A stretch of DNA of 64,000 nt from assembly GCA_964391865.1 (NCBI GenBank), contig CAYMNQ010000002.1, forward strand, positions 372,001 to 436,000, written 5' to 3'. Below the pieces are notes generated by a model. That model was not told the DNA's origin. It searched no databases and saw only the letters and a list, made by a program, of their open reading frames with translations. Of the stretch, positions 1 to 8,175 are shown one piece after another. This stretch comes from DASZQL01 sp964391865 (lineage in GTDB: Bacteria; Planctomycetota; Phycisphaerae; Phycisphaerales; UBA1924). The first letter of the stretch is position 1; each line of letters begins with the position of its first letter. The translations under genes and the position numbers were made by a program.

Positions 1-1
1 C

Positions 2-133
2 ATCCTGCTGAATCTCCACACGGTGGGCGTGCGCCTGGTGATCGCGGAAGTCCGCATGCCCGCGGCGGTGCTCATCGCGGTGTGCGTGATCCTCGGCTTC
101 GCCATCGGCGCGGGGTGGAAGCGGCGGGTGTAG
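2..133 (+). CDS. C-terminal fragment of a LapA-like (DUF1049) inner-membrane protein
   Basis: The frame open from base 2 to the TAG at 131-133 encodes 43 residues: an ILLNLHTV-type stretch, a short polar link, then one strongly hydrophobic helix (VLIAVCVILGFAIGAG) and a basic end (WKRRV). The order 'N-x-H/N...V-x-V/L...P-x-x-VLI...G-x-x-x-G' matches the second transmembrane helix of LapA/DUF1049 proteins, which sit in the inner membrane and are linked to lipopolysaccharide assembly in proteobacteria. The start lies outside the window, so the upstream half and operon context cannot be judged. The basic residues after the helix suggest that the C-terminus is cytoplasmic. The assignment rests on a short piece and could also fit another two-helix membrane protein. 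Confidence 0.55.
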   Translation: MLLNLHTVGVRLVIAEVRMPAAVLIAVCVILGFAIGAGWKRRV

Positions 134-191
134 AACATGCCAATGACCTGTTCCTGCAGGTCAGTGCGCCTTGAAGCCCGCCGCGCGATCA

Positions 192-216
192 CACTGACCC
201 GAGGAACGGGTCAGTG
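192..216. terminator. Perfect 9-bp hairpin between convergent genes
   Basis: CACTGACCC at 192-200 and GGGTCAGTG at 208-216 are exact reverse complements around a 7-nt loop. The hairpin lies between the end of the LapA-like gene and the stop codon of the minus-strand SsuE-like gene, where a bidirectional terminator is expected. Neither side has a good T run, so intrinsic termination is plausible but not certain. Confidence 0.5.
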
Positions 217-237
217 GCACGACATCTCTCACGCTCA

Positions 238-792
238 TCACGCCGCCCGATCCGCGAACCCCGCGAGTTCCAGCAGTTCGTTCTCGATGCGGCTGGTCGC
301 CCGCGCCAGGCGCGACGACAGCAGCGCCTCGACATCGATGTCGAAGCCGTCGGCACTCGGGTCGAGCACCGCGACATCCACATCCGACGCGCCCGCGCCC
401 ACCAGCACCGAGCGGAACGTCCGCGCGGCGAGATCAGCCCCGCGCGGGCCATTGGCGCTGGCGAGGATCACCAGCACGGGCCGCCGGCGCCACACCGACG
501 CCGGCACGCGCGACACGAACAGCTTGAGCAACCCCAAGCTCTCCGGGCGGCTCGCATCGGCGGCGACCGCCACGAACTCCGCGTTCCGCACCGCTTCCGC
601 GGCGGCGTTCAAGCGGTCGCTCGGGTAGCCGTCGAGCAGTGCCGCCCTCGGCAGGCGCGACAGGTCGATCTTCTGCGACAGCACGCCGCGATCGACCAGC
701 GTCGCGACCGAATACGCGCCGATCGACGGCGACGGCGCGCCCGGCTCGGCGGGGGAGGAATCAATCACGACGGCGGTTTCTGGATAGTTCAT
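238..792 (-). CDS. SsuE-like NAD(P)H-dependent FMN reductase-family flavoprotein
   Basis: A 184-residue protein with the flavodoxin-like layout of the NADPH-dependent FMN reductase family: an N-terminal strand followed by a serine-rich phosphate-loop-like segment (SPAEPGAPSPSIG), a helix, the 'LLDGYPSDRL' linker, then 'AAEAVRNAEFVAVAADASRPESLGLLKLFVSRVP'-type secondary structure that parallels the 'A..ADGLI.ATPVYKASYSGLLK.FLD' block of SsuE/MsuE (quoted here piecewise from memory of the family). Family members reduce FMN for partner monooxygenases or act as quinone/azo reductases. The canonical 'PVY' motif is replaced, so flavin binding may be weakened or altered. The gene stands alone on the minus strand, converging with the LapA-like gene. 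Start is the ATG at 790-792; no clear Shine-Dalgarno was seen. Confidence 0.55.
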   Translation of the reverse strand: MNYPETAVVIDSSPAEPGAPSPSIGAYSVATLVDRGVLSQKIDLSRLPRAALLDGYPSDRLNAAAEAVRNAEFVAVAADASRPESLGLLKLFVSRVPASVWRRRPVLVILASANGPRGADLAARTFRSVLVGAGASDVDVAVLDPSADGFDIDVEALLSSRLARATSRIENELLELAGFADRAA

Positions 793-1305
793 GGCTCTAC
801 AACCTTTCGCTCCGATGCATTTCGGCGGTTCGTGGGTTCATGTGAAGAAAGCGGAAAAACAACACAGGCCGCGTCGCTTGGTGGGCGGCGCGGCCTGGAT
901 AGGCCTGTTCGGATCGTTTGGGCGGTTCTGGAGTGACTTAGCCGGTCACCCTCACACGCCCGCGATCCACGCCGCCGCACGCATTCGTCTGCGTACGCTG
1001 ACAATGAAGTCGCATGGCCATGTGGGCGACCGCCACGCTCGCGAACGCAATAACGCCCTGGTTCAGGGCTTTCTGCGTCGGATTGGCGGCGATCGAGCGG
1101 TTCATGACGGCGGAAGTATCGACCCGAAACCGGGCCGAGTCAAGGGATCAACTCACGAAATGTTCTACGCCCGAACCCGGGCGCTGGTTTCACTCTGCAT
1201 AAATGAATCAGCGGCAACGAACGCCGAACCGGGCGTGAATCTTTCGGATTCACCGGACGAGCAGATTCACCGCGGAGCCGCGGTGCACTCTTCTCCGGAA
1301 TGCGC
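793..1305. other. Non-coding gap with three small hairpins
   Basis: No convincing gene was found in this 513-bp gap between two minus-strand genes. It contains GCCCTG-GTT-CAGGGC followed by TTT (1055-1072), GTGAATC-TTTCG-GATTCAC (1235-1253) and the perfect GC palindrome CACCGCGG-AG-CCGCGGTG (1268-1285). The last sits about 20 nt past the stop codon of the CusF-like gene and is the likely 3' structure of its mRNA. The half nearest 793 should hold the promoter of the SsuE-like gene, but no clear -35/-10 pair was seen. Confidence 0.4.
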
Positions 1306-1782
1306 TCAGTGCTGGTGCGGCGGCGCGGGGCTCGACGCGGGCGGCGCGAAGTTGAGCCGCGTGTCATCGGGCAGGCGCACGGCATTTGTCACGGCGTATG
1401 CCGTCGGTCGCTTCAGCGCGGTGTCGTACTCGACCTCAAAGGTGAGTTCGATCTTGTTCCCCAGCTTGATGCCGTCGAGCGAGACGCCCGGCTTGAGCGG
1501 GAAGGGCATCTCCATCGCGGGCATGCCGAGCGCACCGTTCTCGCCCATGAAGTGCGGGATCGGCTCGTGGCGGACGGTGAAGGCCGCCGTCGGGTTCTCC
1601 GAATTCGGGATCAGCGCCACAATGGCGCGCGTGGTGTATTCGTGCACCACGATGTTCGCGGGCTTCTGCTCCGCGCTGCCCGCGTCGCTCTTCCGGCAAC
1701 TCCACAGCGCGATTGGCATCGTCGCCAGTGCGCTGACCGCCACGGAGAGAACCCACAAACGTTTCGCCATGCCGCAATTCAT
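1306..1782 (-). CDS. CusF-like periplasmic copper-binding protein
   Basis: A 158-residue exported protein. The N-terminus has a basic patch (MAKR), a hydrophobic signal segment and the sequence ALWSC at about residues 25-29, which could be a lipobox although W is unusual at that position. The mature part carries the pattern typical of CusF_Ec / copper-binding (PF11604-like) domains: an opening beta strand (VVHEYTTRAIVALIP), 'FTVRHEPIPHFMG', the methionine-rich 'LGMPAMEMPFPLK', then 'GIKLGNKIELTFEVEY'. In the family the H, M, M cluster binds Cu(I)/Ag(I) beside aromatic residues, for delivery to efflux pumps or cytochrome oxidase assembly. The protein ends in a Pro/His-rich tail (PPHQH) that could add a metal site. 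It stands alone without a visible efflux operon. ATG at 1780-1782 or the ATG 12 nt downstream could be the start. Confidence 0.6.
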   Translation of the reverse strand: MNCGMAKRLWVLSVAVSALATMPIALWSCRKSDAGSAEQKPANIVVHEYTTRAIVALIPNSENPTAAFTVRHEPIPHFMGENGALGMPAMEMPFPLKPGVSLDGIKLGNKIELTFEVEYDTALKRPTAYAVTNAVRLPDDTRLNFAPPASSPAPPHQH

Positions 1783-1816
1783 GACAGCATGATAGACGCT
1801 CGGCGGCGCACTCTCA

Positions 1817-2590
1817 TCAACGGATCGTGTACGACTGCATGCGTGTGTCTGCCGAGCCGTCGTCGCGCAGGTAAAGCACGGAAGAGTTCACGACGCCCGT
1901 CCGGCCGCTCACGAAATTGCCATCGATCCTCCACGCCGCGCCGAGAGCGGCGGCGCTGATCGCGGGGTTGGGCGACGCGATCAGCGCCCGGAGCGCGGGC
2001 AGCGTGGGTGCCGCCGGCTCGCCGCACAACCCCAGCAGGCCCAGCGCGTCCACGCGAACATTCGGGTCGGCATGATTGGCGGCGACGACAATCAGCCGAT
2101 CGGCGAGCGTGCGGCGCTCGCTTACTGAGAAGTCCCCCGCCGACAACCGGATCACGAGCCGCACGAACAGCGGGCGGTCGCTCACCTTCGGGCGGATGCT
2201 GATCGCGGGACGTTGCTCGAAGTCGGGGTACATCCAGATGAGGGCGCGATCGGGCAGGTAGTACGCCCACCCCACCCGCTCGATCGGCGCGAGCCACCAC
2301 GACAGCGCCGCCAGCGCCGCGCACGCGCATCCCGCCGCCAGCCAGCGGCGGGGGCGACGCGGCTTGAAGAAGGGCAACTCATCCGGCTCGTACGCCCCGC
2401 ACTCCGGGCAGTGATGCCCCGGGATGTGCCGAAGATCATGCCAGCAGTTCGGGCAGTGCCGCAGGTGCGCGCGCCGGTCCGGGCGCAGCCACATCCACGC
2501 GCACCAGCCCGCCACCAGGAGCAGCGCGAAGCCGATCAGGCTCAGGATGATCCCGACGTACGACACGCACACACCCCACACACTCGGCAC
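1817..2590 (-). CDS. Membrane protein with cytoplasmic zinc ribbon and HEAT-like repeats
   Basis: Function unknown. The N-terminus is a transmembrane helix (residues about 10-35), followed by a clear four-cysteine zinc ribbon, CPNC...CPEC (about 46-63). A second helix follows (about 82-100), then a soluble region with alanine/leucine-rich paired helices (about 160-235) resembling HEAT/armadillo repeats ('NHADPNVRVDALGLLGLCG', 'ASPNPAISAAALGAAWRI'). Proteins with this 'CPxCxxDLR...C-P-E-C-G' ribbon next to membrane helices are common in Planctomycetes. The first codons (GTG at 2588-2590 and the next GTG) lie in the cactcgg tandem repeat, so the true start may be a GTG nearer 2572 or 2566, with the membrane helix beginning soon after. 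Confidence 0.6.
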   Translation of the reverse strand: MPSVWGVCVSYVGIILSLIGFALLLVAGWCAWMWLRPDRRAHLRHCPNCWHDLRHIPGHHCPECGAYEPDELPFFKPRRPRRWLAAGCACAALAALSWWLAPIERVGWAYYLPDRALIWMYPDFEQRPAISIRPKVSDRPLFVRLVIRLSAGDFSVSERRTLADRLIVVAANHADPNVRVDALGLLGLCGEPAAPTLPALRALIASPNPAISAAALGAAWRIDGNFVSGRTGVVNSSVLYLRDDGSADTRMQSYTIR

Positions 2591-2626
2591 TCGGCACTCG
2601 GCACTTTCATACGCCCGATGCGTATG
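2581..2626. repeat. cactcgg 7-mer tandem repeat (family B) plus 7-bp hairpin
   Basis: Three exact head-to-tail copies of CACTCGG (2581-2601) and a partial fourth (2602-2605) are followed by the hairpin CATACGC-CCGAT-GCGTATG (2608-2626). The minus-strand reading is the 'gagtgccgagtgcc' type of 7-nt unit that recurs as 'gagtgctgagtgct' upstream of groES (40426-40449). The tandem overlaps the start region of the downstream minus-strand gene. The hairpin lies 25 nt past the stop of the protease gene and may serve as its terminator, although no T run follows. Confidence 0.75.
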
Positions 2627-2650
2627 CCCGGTTCGCCGTACTCTCGGCCC

Positions 2651-4156
2651 TCATTTCCCTTTCAAGGTGACGCGCGTGAACGACCGCTCCGAACGCATGT
2701 CTTTCGAGAACTCCGCCATCACCGACGCGGGCGGCGAGCCGAAGCGTGACGCCATCGCGTCTTCCCAGTCGGTGCCGGCTTTCACATCTTCGATCCACGC
2801 CTTGTACGCCGACTGATCGCGCTTCACGAGATACCGCGTCATCATGTGGCTCAGCGGGTAGCTGTCGTCATTGGGCCAGGTGCCCTGTTCATAGCTCTGC
2901 CGTACCACCGTCATGGGGTCCTTGTTCTGCATCGCGAACGACTTCGCGTGCTGCCACGCTTCGGAGGTGTGGTTCGATGTCGTGCCGATCTGCCCCGCGA
3001 TGAAATCCGCCAGCCCCTCGTTCGCCCACGCGGGCAGGCGCGCCGGCGTGCGGAAGCGGTACATCACCGCGTGCGTCGCTTCATGCACCAGGGTGCGAAG
3101 GAAGAACTGCTCGTCCGGCCCGCGGTAGAAGTTCAGCATCGGGAACGCGCCGACATAGTGGCAGTACCCGCCCGCCATCTTGCCGCGCGGGTTCCTGAAG
3201 AAATCCAGCTCGAACTCCACGAACGCGTCGCGCTCCGCGAAAACGAAGACCACGCACTTGCCGAGGAACAGGCTGCCCTCGGCGTTGAAGCTCAGCAGCG
3301 AATCCATCGTGCTATACGTCGTTTCGAGCAAGCCCAGCACACGCTTCGTGTCGGCGTCGCCCATCACGCTGTAGAGGATGAAGTGCTCGCTCTCCTTGGT
3401 GCGCAGGCGCACGCCGTGTTTTTGGAACGCCGCGTCGATGCGCTGGCGCAGCCCGCTCATCGCCGCCGCCTGTTCCTCCGCCGAGACGGCGGGCCAGGGC
3501 TTCGCGCCCTTCTCCGCCTGCGAGTCATCGGGCGGCGCGGTTTCGCCGCCGGGGCCGGGCTTGGGCGAGCCGGGATCAGCCTTGCCCGCGTCGTCCGCCT
3601 TCTCTTTGGAGCGTTTGACTTCTTCCTCGGCCTGGCGATCCGCTTCGCGCCGGTCGTACTGCTCGTAGAGCGCGGCTTGGGGGTCCTCGCCGCGCTTCGC
3701 CGCCGACTTCGCGTGCTCGGCGAGCGCCGCCGCCGCCGCCGCGTCGAGCTTCACCGCCTGCGCAAACGCCTGATCCGAGAGCGCCCGCGCGTTCAGCGCC
3801 AGCATCAGCGCGCCGAGGTCGAGCCACTCCTCCGCACTCTTTGAGTCGAAGACCCGCCGGCGCAGCTCGTAGGCTTGTTGGGGAATGATGTCGCGCCACG
3901 CGACCACCTGCTCCGTGCCGTCTTTCAATTTCAGTGTGAGTTCCGCGCGCGTCCAGCGCGTGATCTCCCCCACCATCGCGGGCCCGCTTGACTTCGCCAG
4001 CTTGATCGTCGCTGGCACCGGCGCGGTGATCCGCTTCGGCTCGGGCATCCGCGCCCATGTTTCACTCACGACCGCGAAACACATCGCGCTGGCGAGAATC
4101 AGCCACCCAAACGCACGGCACATCGAACGCGCACCCACGAACCCGCGGAACCGCAT
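2651..4156 (-). CDS. Secreted zinc metalloprotease-like protein (peptidase MA/DUF1570 type)
   Basis: A 501-residue protein with an N-terminal signal segment (about residues 14-36, ending near TWARM). A beta-rich N-terminal part (about 45-100) carries 'MVGEITRWTRAELTLKLKDG', followed by helical and charged linker sequence rich in K, E, D and P (about 160-225). The C-terminal catalytic-like domain holds H358-E-A-T-H362 with a downstream glutamate in 'PAWANEGLADF' (E380), the HExxH + E layout of gluzincins. The arrangement 'HFILYS...F...HEATHA...P.W..EG.A.F' is that of planctomycete DUF1570/peptidase-MA proteins. The start ATG at 4154-4156 is preceded by a perfect AGGAGG seven bases upstream. 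The gene is divergent from clpC. The substrate cannot be inferred. Confidence 0.75.
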   Translation of the reverse strand: MRFRGFVGARSMCRAFGWLILASAMCFAVVSETWARMPEPKRITAPVPATIKLAKSSGPAMVGEITRWTRAELTLKLKDGTEQVVAWRDIIPQQAYELRRRVFDSKSAEEWLDLGALMLALNARALSDQAFAQAVKLDAAAAAALAEHAKSAAKRGEDPQAALYEQYDRREADRQAEEEVKRSKEKADDAGKADPGSPKPGPGGETAPPDDSQAEKGAKPWPAVSAEEQAAAMSGLRQRIDAAFQKHGVRLRTKESEHFILYSVMGDADTKRVLGLLETTYSTMDSLLSFNAEGSLFLGKCVVFVFAERDAFVEFELDFFRNPRGKMAGGYCHYVGAFPMLNFYRGPDEQFFLRTLVHEATHAVMYRFRTPARLPAWANEGLADFIAGQIGTTSNHTSEAWQHAKSFAMQNKDPMTVVRQSYEQGTWPNDDSYPLSHMMTRYLVKRDQSAYKAWIEDVKAGTDWEDAMASRFGSPPASVMAEFSKDMRSERSFTRVTLKGK

Positions 4157-4488
4157 GGGGAATCCTCCTCTGACGTGTCCCGATCATACCTCGCGCGATG
4201 TCCGAGAACTGCCAGAACGGCAGGCTCGCATGACATCCCACCTGAATCAGTCGTGCGTGATCGCTCGCCGCATGCTCAGGGCGTGTGAAGGCGCTCGCTC
4301 GCCCATTCGATAACACAGGCACGCCCTTCGCACAGTGCGGGGGTCAGGCGTGGCGCGACCGGCCGCGACCTATAATCGAACGTCCCGAAACCGTTGCCCG
4401 CCGCCGACGAATCGAATGGGGCGAGCACACGGGTTCGAGCAGAGAGAGTTCCGCACAGGGCCCCGACCTCGGCTCGCAGGAGAAGACC

Positions 4489-7077
4489 ATGTTCGAGCGC
4501 TTCACAGACCGTGCCCGCAAGGTGATGGCCCTCGCCAATCAGGAGGCGCAGCGCCTGAACCACGAATACATCGGGACGGAGCACATCCTGCTCGGCCTCG
4601 TCAAGGAAGGTTCGGGCGTCGGCGCGAACGTGCTGAAGAACCTCGATGTCGATCTGCGCAAGGTGCGCCTCGAAGTCGAGAAGCTTGTTCACTCGGGCCC
4701 CGAGATGGTCACGATGGGCAAGCTGCCGCAGACCCCGCGCGCCAAGAAGGTCATCGAGTACGCGATCGAGGAAGCGCGGAACCTGAACCACAACTACGTC
4801 GGCACCGAGCACTTGCTGCTCGGCCTGCTGCGCGAGCACGACGGCGTCGCCGCGCAAGTCCTCATGAACCTCGGGCTGAAGCTCGAGGAAGTCCGCGAGG
4901 AAGTCCTCAATCTCCTCGGAGCGGGCGTCGACAAGGACGACGCCGACGCGGGCGGGCAGCCCAACCAGCCGAACCAGCCGAACGCGGGCAACGCCGCGAA
5001 GGCCGGCCCGCAGGCGAAGAGCAAGACCCCTGCGCTCGACAGCTTCGGGCGCGACCTCACGCAGCTCGCCCGCGAAGGCACGCTCGACCCCGTCATCGGG
5101 CGCGAGCGCGAGATCGAGCGCGTGATCCAGGTCCTCTGCCGCCGCACGAAGAACAACCCCGTCCTCCTCGGCGAGGCGGGCGTGGGCAAGACCGCGATCG
5201 TCGAAGGGCTCGCGCAGGCGATCATCAACAACGAGGTGCCGGAACTGCTGCAGGACCGGCGCCTCGTCGTTCTCGACCTTGCGATGATGGTCGCCGGCAC
5301 GAAGTACCGCGGCCAGTTCGAGGAGCGCATCAAGGCGGTCATGAACGAAGTCCGCCGGGCGCAGAACCTGATCCTCTTCATCGACGAACTCCACACCCTC
5401 GTCGGCGCCGGCGGGGCTGAGGGCGCGATCGACGCGTCCAACGTCCTCAAGCCCGCGCTTGCCCGCGGCGAGATCCAGTGCATCGGCGCCACCACCTTTG
5501 ACGAGTACCGCAAGTACATCGAGAAGGACGCCGCCCTCGCACGGCGCTTCCAGGCGATCACTGTCGACCCGCCCAACCCGGAGCAGACGGTGCTCATCCT
5601 CAAGGGCCTGCGCGAGCGCTACGAGAACCACCACCGCGTGAAGATCACCGACGAAGCGGTCGAAGCCGCCGTCGAACTCTCGGGGCGGTACATCACCGGG
5701 CGCGTGCAGCCGGACAAGTCGATCGACGTGATCGACGAGGCCGGCGCGCGCGTCCGCCTCAAGACCATGACCAAGCCGCCCGACCTTGCCGACCTCGAAG
5801 CGCAGATCGAAAAGCTCTCGATCGAGAAGGACGAGGCGGTGAAGGCCGCAGACTATGAAAAGGCCGCAGAACTCCGCGACCAGGCGGAGAAGCTCCGCCG
5901 GCAGAAGGAAAAGACGCAGCAGGACTGGCGCGAACGCGCCAAGGAAGTCGGCGGCATCGTCGACGAGGACGTCATCGCCGAGGTCGTCTCCAAGATGACC
6001 GGCGTGCCGCTCACCCGTCTCGAGAAGGAAGAAGCCCAGCGCCTGCTCCAGCTCGAAGCCGAGCTGCACAAGAAGGTCGTCAGCCAGGAAGAAGCGATCA
6101 AAGCGATCAGCAAGGCGATCCGCCGAGCGCGAGCGGGCCTGAAAGACCCGAAGCGCCCGATGGGCAGCTTCATCTTCGTAGGCCCCTCCGGCGTCGGCAA
6201 GACGCTGCTCTCCAAGGCGCTCGCCGAGTTCATGTTCGGCGACGAGGACGCCCTCGTCATGCTCGACATGAGTGACTACATGGAGAAGCACAACGTCAGC
6301 CGCCTCGTCGGCGCGCCCCCGGGCTACGTGGGCTACGAAGAGGGCGGGCAGCTCACCGAGCGCATCCGCCGGCGACCCTACGCCGTTGTCCTGCTCGACG
6401 AGATCGAGAAGGCCCACCCCGACGTCTTCAACATGCTCCTCCAGATCATGGAAGAGGGCCGTCTGATCGACTCCTTCGGGCGCAACGTGGACTTCCGCAA
6501 CACCATCTTGATTATGACCAGCAATATCGGTGCTGACCTGATCAAGGGCGGCGGGGGCTTCGGCTTTTCGAAGCGCGACGGCAGCTCGAACTTCGAGAAC
6601 ATCAAGGGGATGCTCACCAAGGAGGTCGAGCGCTACTTCCGCCCCGAGTTCATCAACCGCCTCGACGACCTCATCGTCTTCAAGCCCCTCAGCAAGGAAG
6701 ACCTCGTCACCATCGTCGACTACGAAACCGCCAAGCTCCGCAAGCGCCTCGGCGAGCAGGGCTGGTCGCTCGAGTTTGATCAGAAGGCGAAGGACTTCCT
6801 GATCGACAAGGGCTACAACCCCGACTACGGCGCCCGCCCGCTTCGCCGCGCGATCAGCACCTACGTCGAAGACCCGCTCTCCGAAGCCATGCTCTCGGGC
6901 GAGTTCCAGGGCAAAGCGACGATTCTCGTCAGCAAAGCCGAGGGCGAGGGCGAAGCGGGCGAGAAGCTCCTCTTCAAGGGCGAGGGCGTCGCCGCGCCGC
7001 GGAAGAACGCGGGCGGCGGGGGGGACGGCGAGAAGAACAAGCCCAAGCCCGTCGGCGCTGGGGCCGATAGCCCGTAA
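4489..7077 (+). CDS. clpC: ATP-dependent chaperone/unfoldase ClpC
   Basis: An 862-residue AAA+ protein of the ClpC type. Two Clp_N repeats open the protein ('MFERFTDRARKVMALANQEA' and 'TPRAKKVIEYAIEEARNLNH'). AAA module 1 has Walker A GEAGVGKT and Walker B LILFIDELHT. A UVR motif between the modules ('AVKAADYEKAAELRDQAEKL') separates ClpC from ClpB, which has a long coiled-coil there. AAA module 2 has Walker A GPSGVGKT, sensor and D2-small sequence, and the VGAPPGYVGYEEGG loop. Known role: hexameric unfoldase feeding substrates to ClpP, with adaptor proteins binding the N domain. The frame is open upstream, but ATG 4489 has AGGAG six bases before it and matches the conserved family N-terminus, so it was chosen. 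The tail is Gly/Lys/Pro rich. No mcsA/mcsB-ctsR operon partners are adjacent; a strong terminator follows. Confidence 0.97.
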   Translation: MFERFTDRARKVMALANQEAQRLNHEYIGTEHILLGLVKEGSGVGANVLKNLDVDLRKVRLEVEKLVHSGPEMVTMGKLPQTPRAKKVIEYAIEEARNLNHNYVGTEHLLLGLLREHDGVAAQVLMNLGLKLEEVREEVLNLLGAGVDKDDADAGGQPNQPNQPNAGNAAKAGPQAKSKTPALDSFGRDLTQLAREGTLDPVIGREREIERVIQVLCRRTKNNPVLLGEAGVGKTAIVEGLAQAIINNEVPELLQDRRLVVLDLAMMVAGTKYRGQFEERIKAVMNEVRRAQNLILFIDELHTLVGAGGAEGAIDASNVLKPALARGEIQCIGATTFDEYRKYIEKDAALARRFQAITVDPPNPEQTVLILKGLRERYENHHRVKITDEAVEAAVELSGRYITGRVQPDKSIDVIDEAGARVRLKTMTKPPDLADLEAQIEKLSIEKDEAVKAADYEKAAELRDQAEKLRRQKEKTQQDWRERAKEVGGIVDEDVIAEVVSKMTGVPLTRLEKEEAQRLLQLEAELHKKVVSQEEAIKAISKAIRRARAGLKDPKRPMGSFIFVGPSGVGKTLLSKALAEFMFGDEDALVMLDMSDYMEKHNVSRLVGAPPGYVGYEEGGQLTERIRRRPYAVVLLDEIEKAHPDVFNMLLQIMEEGRLIDSFGRNVDFRNTILIMTSNIGADLIKGGGGFGFSKRDGSSNFENIKGMLTKEVERYFRPEFINRLDDLIVFKPLSKEDLVTIVDYETAKLRKRLGEQGWSLEFDQKAKDFLIDKGYNPDYGARPLRRAISTYVEDPLSEAMLSGEFQGKATILVSKAEGEGEAGEKLLFKGEGVAAPRKNAGGGGDGEKNKPKPVGAGADSP

Positions 7078-7111
7078 GACCATCGGTCACGGCGCACCCG
7101 TCACCATCAGA

Positions 7112-7140
7112 GCCCCGCACCCCGCGTGCGGGGCTTTTTT
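7112..7140 (+). terminator. Rho-independent terminator of clpC
   Basis: GCCCCGCA (7112-7119) pairs with TGCGGGGC (7127-7134) and is followed directly by six T. It lies 35 nt after the clpC stop codon. Confidence 0.92.
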
Positions 7141-7185
7141 CGTTGATTCCGACGGGAACCGGTTGACCGGGGCAGGCGTCTGAGT

Positions 7186-7207
7186 ATTATTCCTTTTAAG
7201 GAATAAT
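7186..7207. promoter_or_regulatory. 22-bp palindromic operator overlapping the RBS of the TrmB-type gene
   Basis: ATTATTCCTT (7186-7195) and AAGGAATAAT (7198-7207) are exact inverted repeats around TT, in very AT-rich sequence against a GC-rich background. The right arm contains AAGGA, which is the only ribosome-binding site for the ATG at 7211. A dimeric regulator bound here, or the same palindrome folded in RNA, would hide the start region. The position immediately before a TrmB-type regulator suggests autoregulation (inference). Confidence 0.7.
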
Positions 7208-7210
7208 AGT

Positions 7211-8110
7211 ATGCTCAACCCAAAAACCGCCCGGCGGGCATCCCCGGCGCGATCCGTCTCGGCACTCGAATCACTCGGTTTCGCCCCGCTCGAGGCAGCG
7301 GTGTACGCCTTCCTCATCAGCGAATCACCCGCCGGCGGGTACCGCATCGCGCAGGCGCTGGGCAAGCCCTTCGGCTCGGTCTACAAGGCGCTCGAAGGGC
7401 TCGAAGCGAAGGGGGCGGCGATCCTGTCGGAGGAATCCGGGAACCGCGTGGCGCGCCCGGTCTCCATCAGCGCCGTGATCCGGCGTGCGTCGAGCGAGTT
7501 CGAGCGGTCGTGCCGGGCGGCGGCGGAACTCGTCCCCGTCGAATCAGAGTCGCGCGACACGCACCTCTACACCATCGCTGACCGGCGGCTCGTGTTCGAG
7601 CAAGCGCGCGAGATGATCGACCGCGCCGCGACGTTCCTGCTCGTCAATCTCACCCCGGGCATGGCGCGGGAGGTCATCGCGCCGCTGGAAGCCGCCATCG
7701 CGCGCGGCGTGCGCATCGGCATCAAGGCGTTCGCGCCGATCGCGCTGCCCGGCGCCGACATCGCGATCGACCCGCGCGGCGTGGACGCCATCCGGCACGC
7801 GCCGGGCGAGTGGCTCGTCATCAGCTCCGACGGGCGCGAGCAGCTCGAAGCGCTCTTCGAGCACGGCGCGGGCGAGCTGCTCGCCGCCCACTGGACCGAG
7901 AACCCGCTGCTCGCGTGGACCTCGTTCACCGGGCTGAGCTCGGACTTTCTGCTCGCCGCGCTGCGCTCGTCGGACCTCGGCGCGGACCCGCGCTTCGCCG
8001 CGATCGCCGAGCGGTTGTGTGTCTTCGAATCACCCGCATCGGCGGGCAAGGAATGGCTGATCGACCGCTTCCGCCGCCCGTCCAAGGGACGCGGGCGTGG
8101 GCGAACGTGA
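7211..8110 (+). CDS. TrmB-family transcriptional regulator
   Basis: A 299-residue protein with an N-terminal winged helix (about residues 20-90: 'LGFAPLEAAVYAFLISESPAGGYRIAQAL', then 'PFGSVYKALEGLEAKGA') as in TrmB/sugar-specific regulators. A linker follows ('SAVIRRASSEFERSCRAA'), then a C-terminal domain (about 115-290) with the phospholipase-D-like fold features of the TrmB C-terminus ('REMIDRAATFLLVNLTPGMAREVIAPLEAAIARGVRIGIK'). TrmB proteins bind sugars or other small effectors through this part and regulate transport or metabolic genes. The start ATG 7211 follows AAGGA inside a 22-bp palindrome. The next gene downstream encodes a secreted beta-propeller, 65 nt away on the same strand, so it may be a target or merely a neighbour. 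Confidence 0.8.
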   Translation: MLNPKTARRASPARSVSALESLGFAPLEAAVYAFLISESPAGGYRIAQALGKPFGSVYKALEGLEAKGAAILSEESGNRVARPVSISAVIRRASSEFERSCRAAAELVPVESESRDTHLYTIADRRLVFEQAREMIDRAATFLLVNLTPGMAREVIAPLEAAIARGVRIGIKAFAPIALPGADIAIDPRGVDAIRHAPGEWLVISSDGREQLEALFEHGAGELLAAHWTENPLLAWTSFTGLSSDFLLAALRSSDLGADPRFAAIAERLCVFESPASAGKEWLIDRFRRPSKGRGRGRT

Positions 8111-8175
8111 ACGGGAATGAGCGTGATTGTGCTGGGAATCCGTCGTGTCGTGGGCTTGATTGAGGAGTCAGTGAG

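Noticed and set aside
1055..1072. Terminator for a plus-strand gene
   Set aside because: The hairpin is followed by TTT, but no plus-strand gene ends upstream of it.
2581..2605. CRISPR-like direct repeats
   Set aside because: The units are 7 nt without spacers. No array of 25-40-nt repeats with unique spacers and no cas genes occur anywhere in the window.
4276..7083. Long open frame antisense to clpC
   Set aside because: It is the mirror of a highly conserved GC-rich gene with strong third-position bias. The translation is Leu/Arg/Ala/Asp-rich with no domain, start signal or ribosome site.
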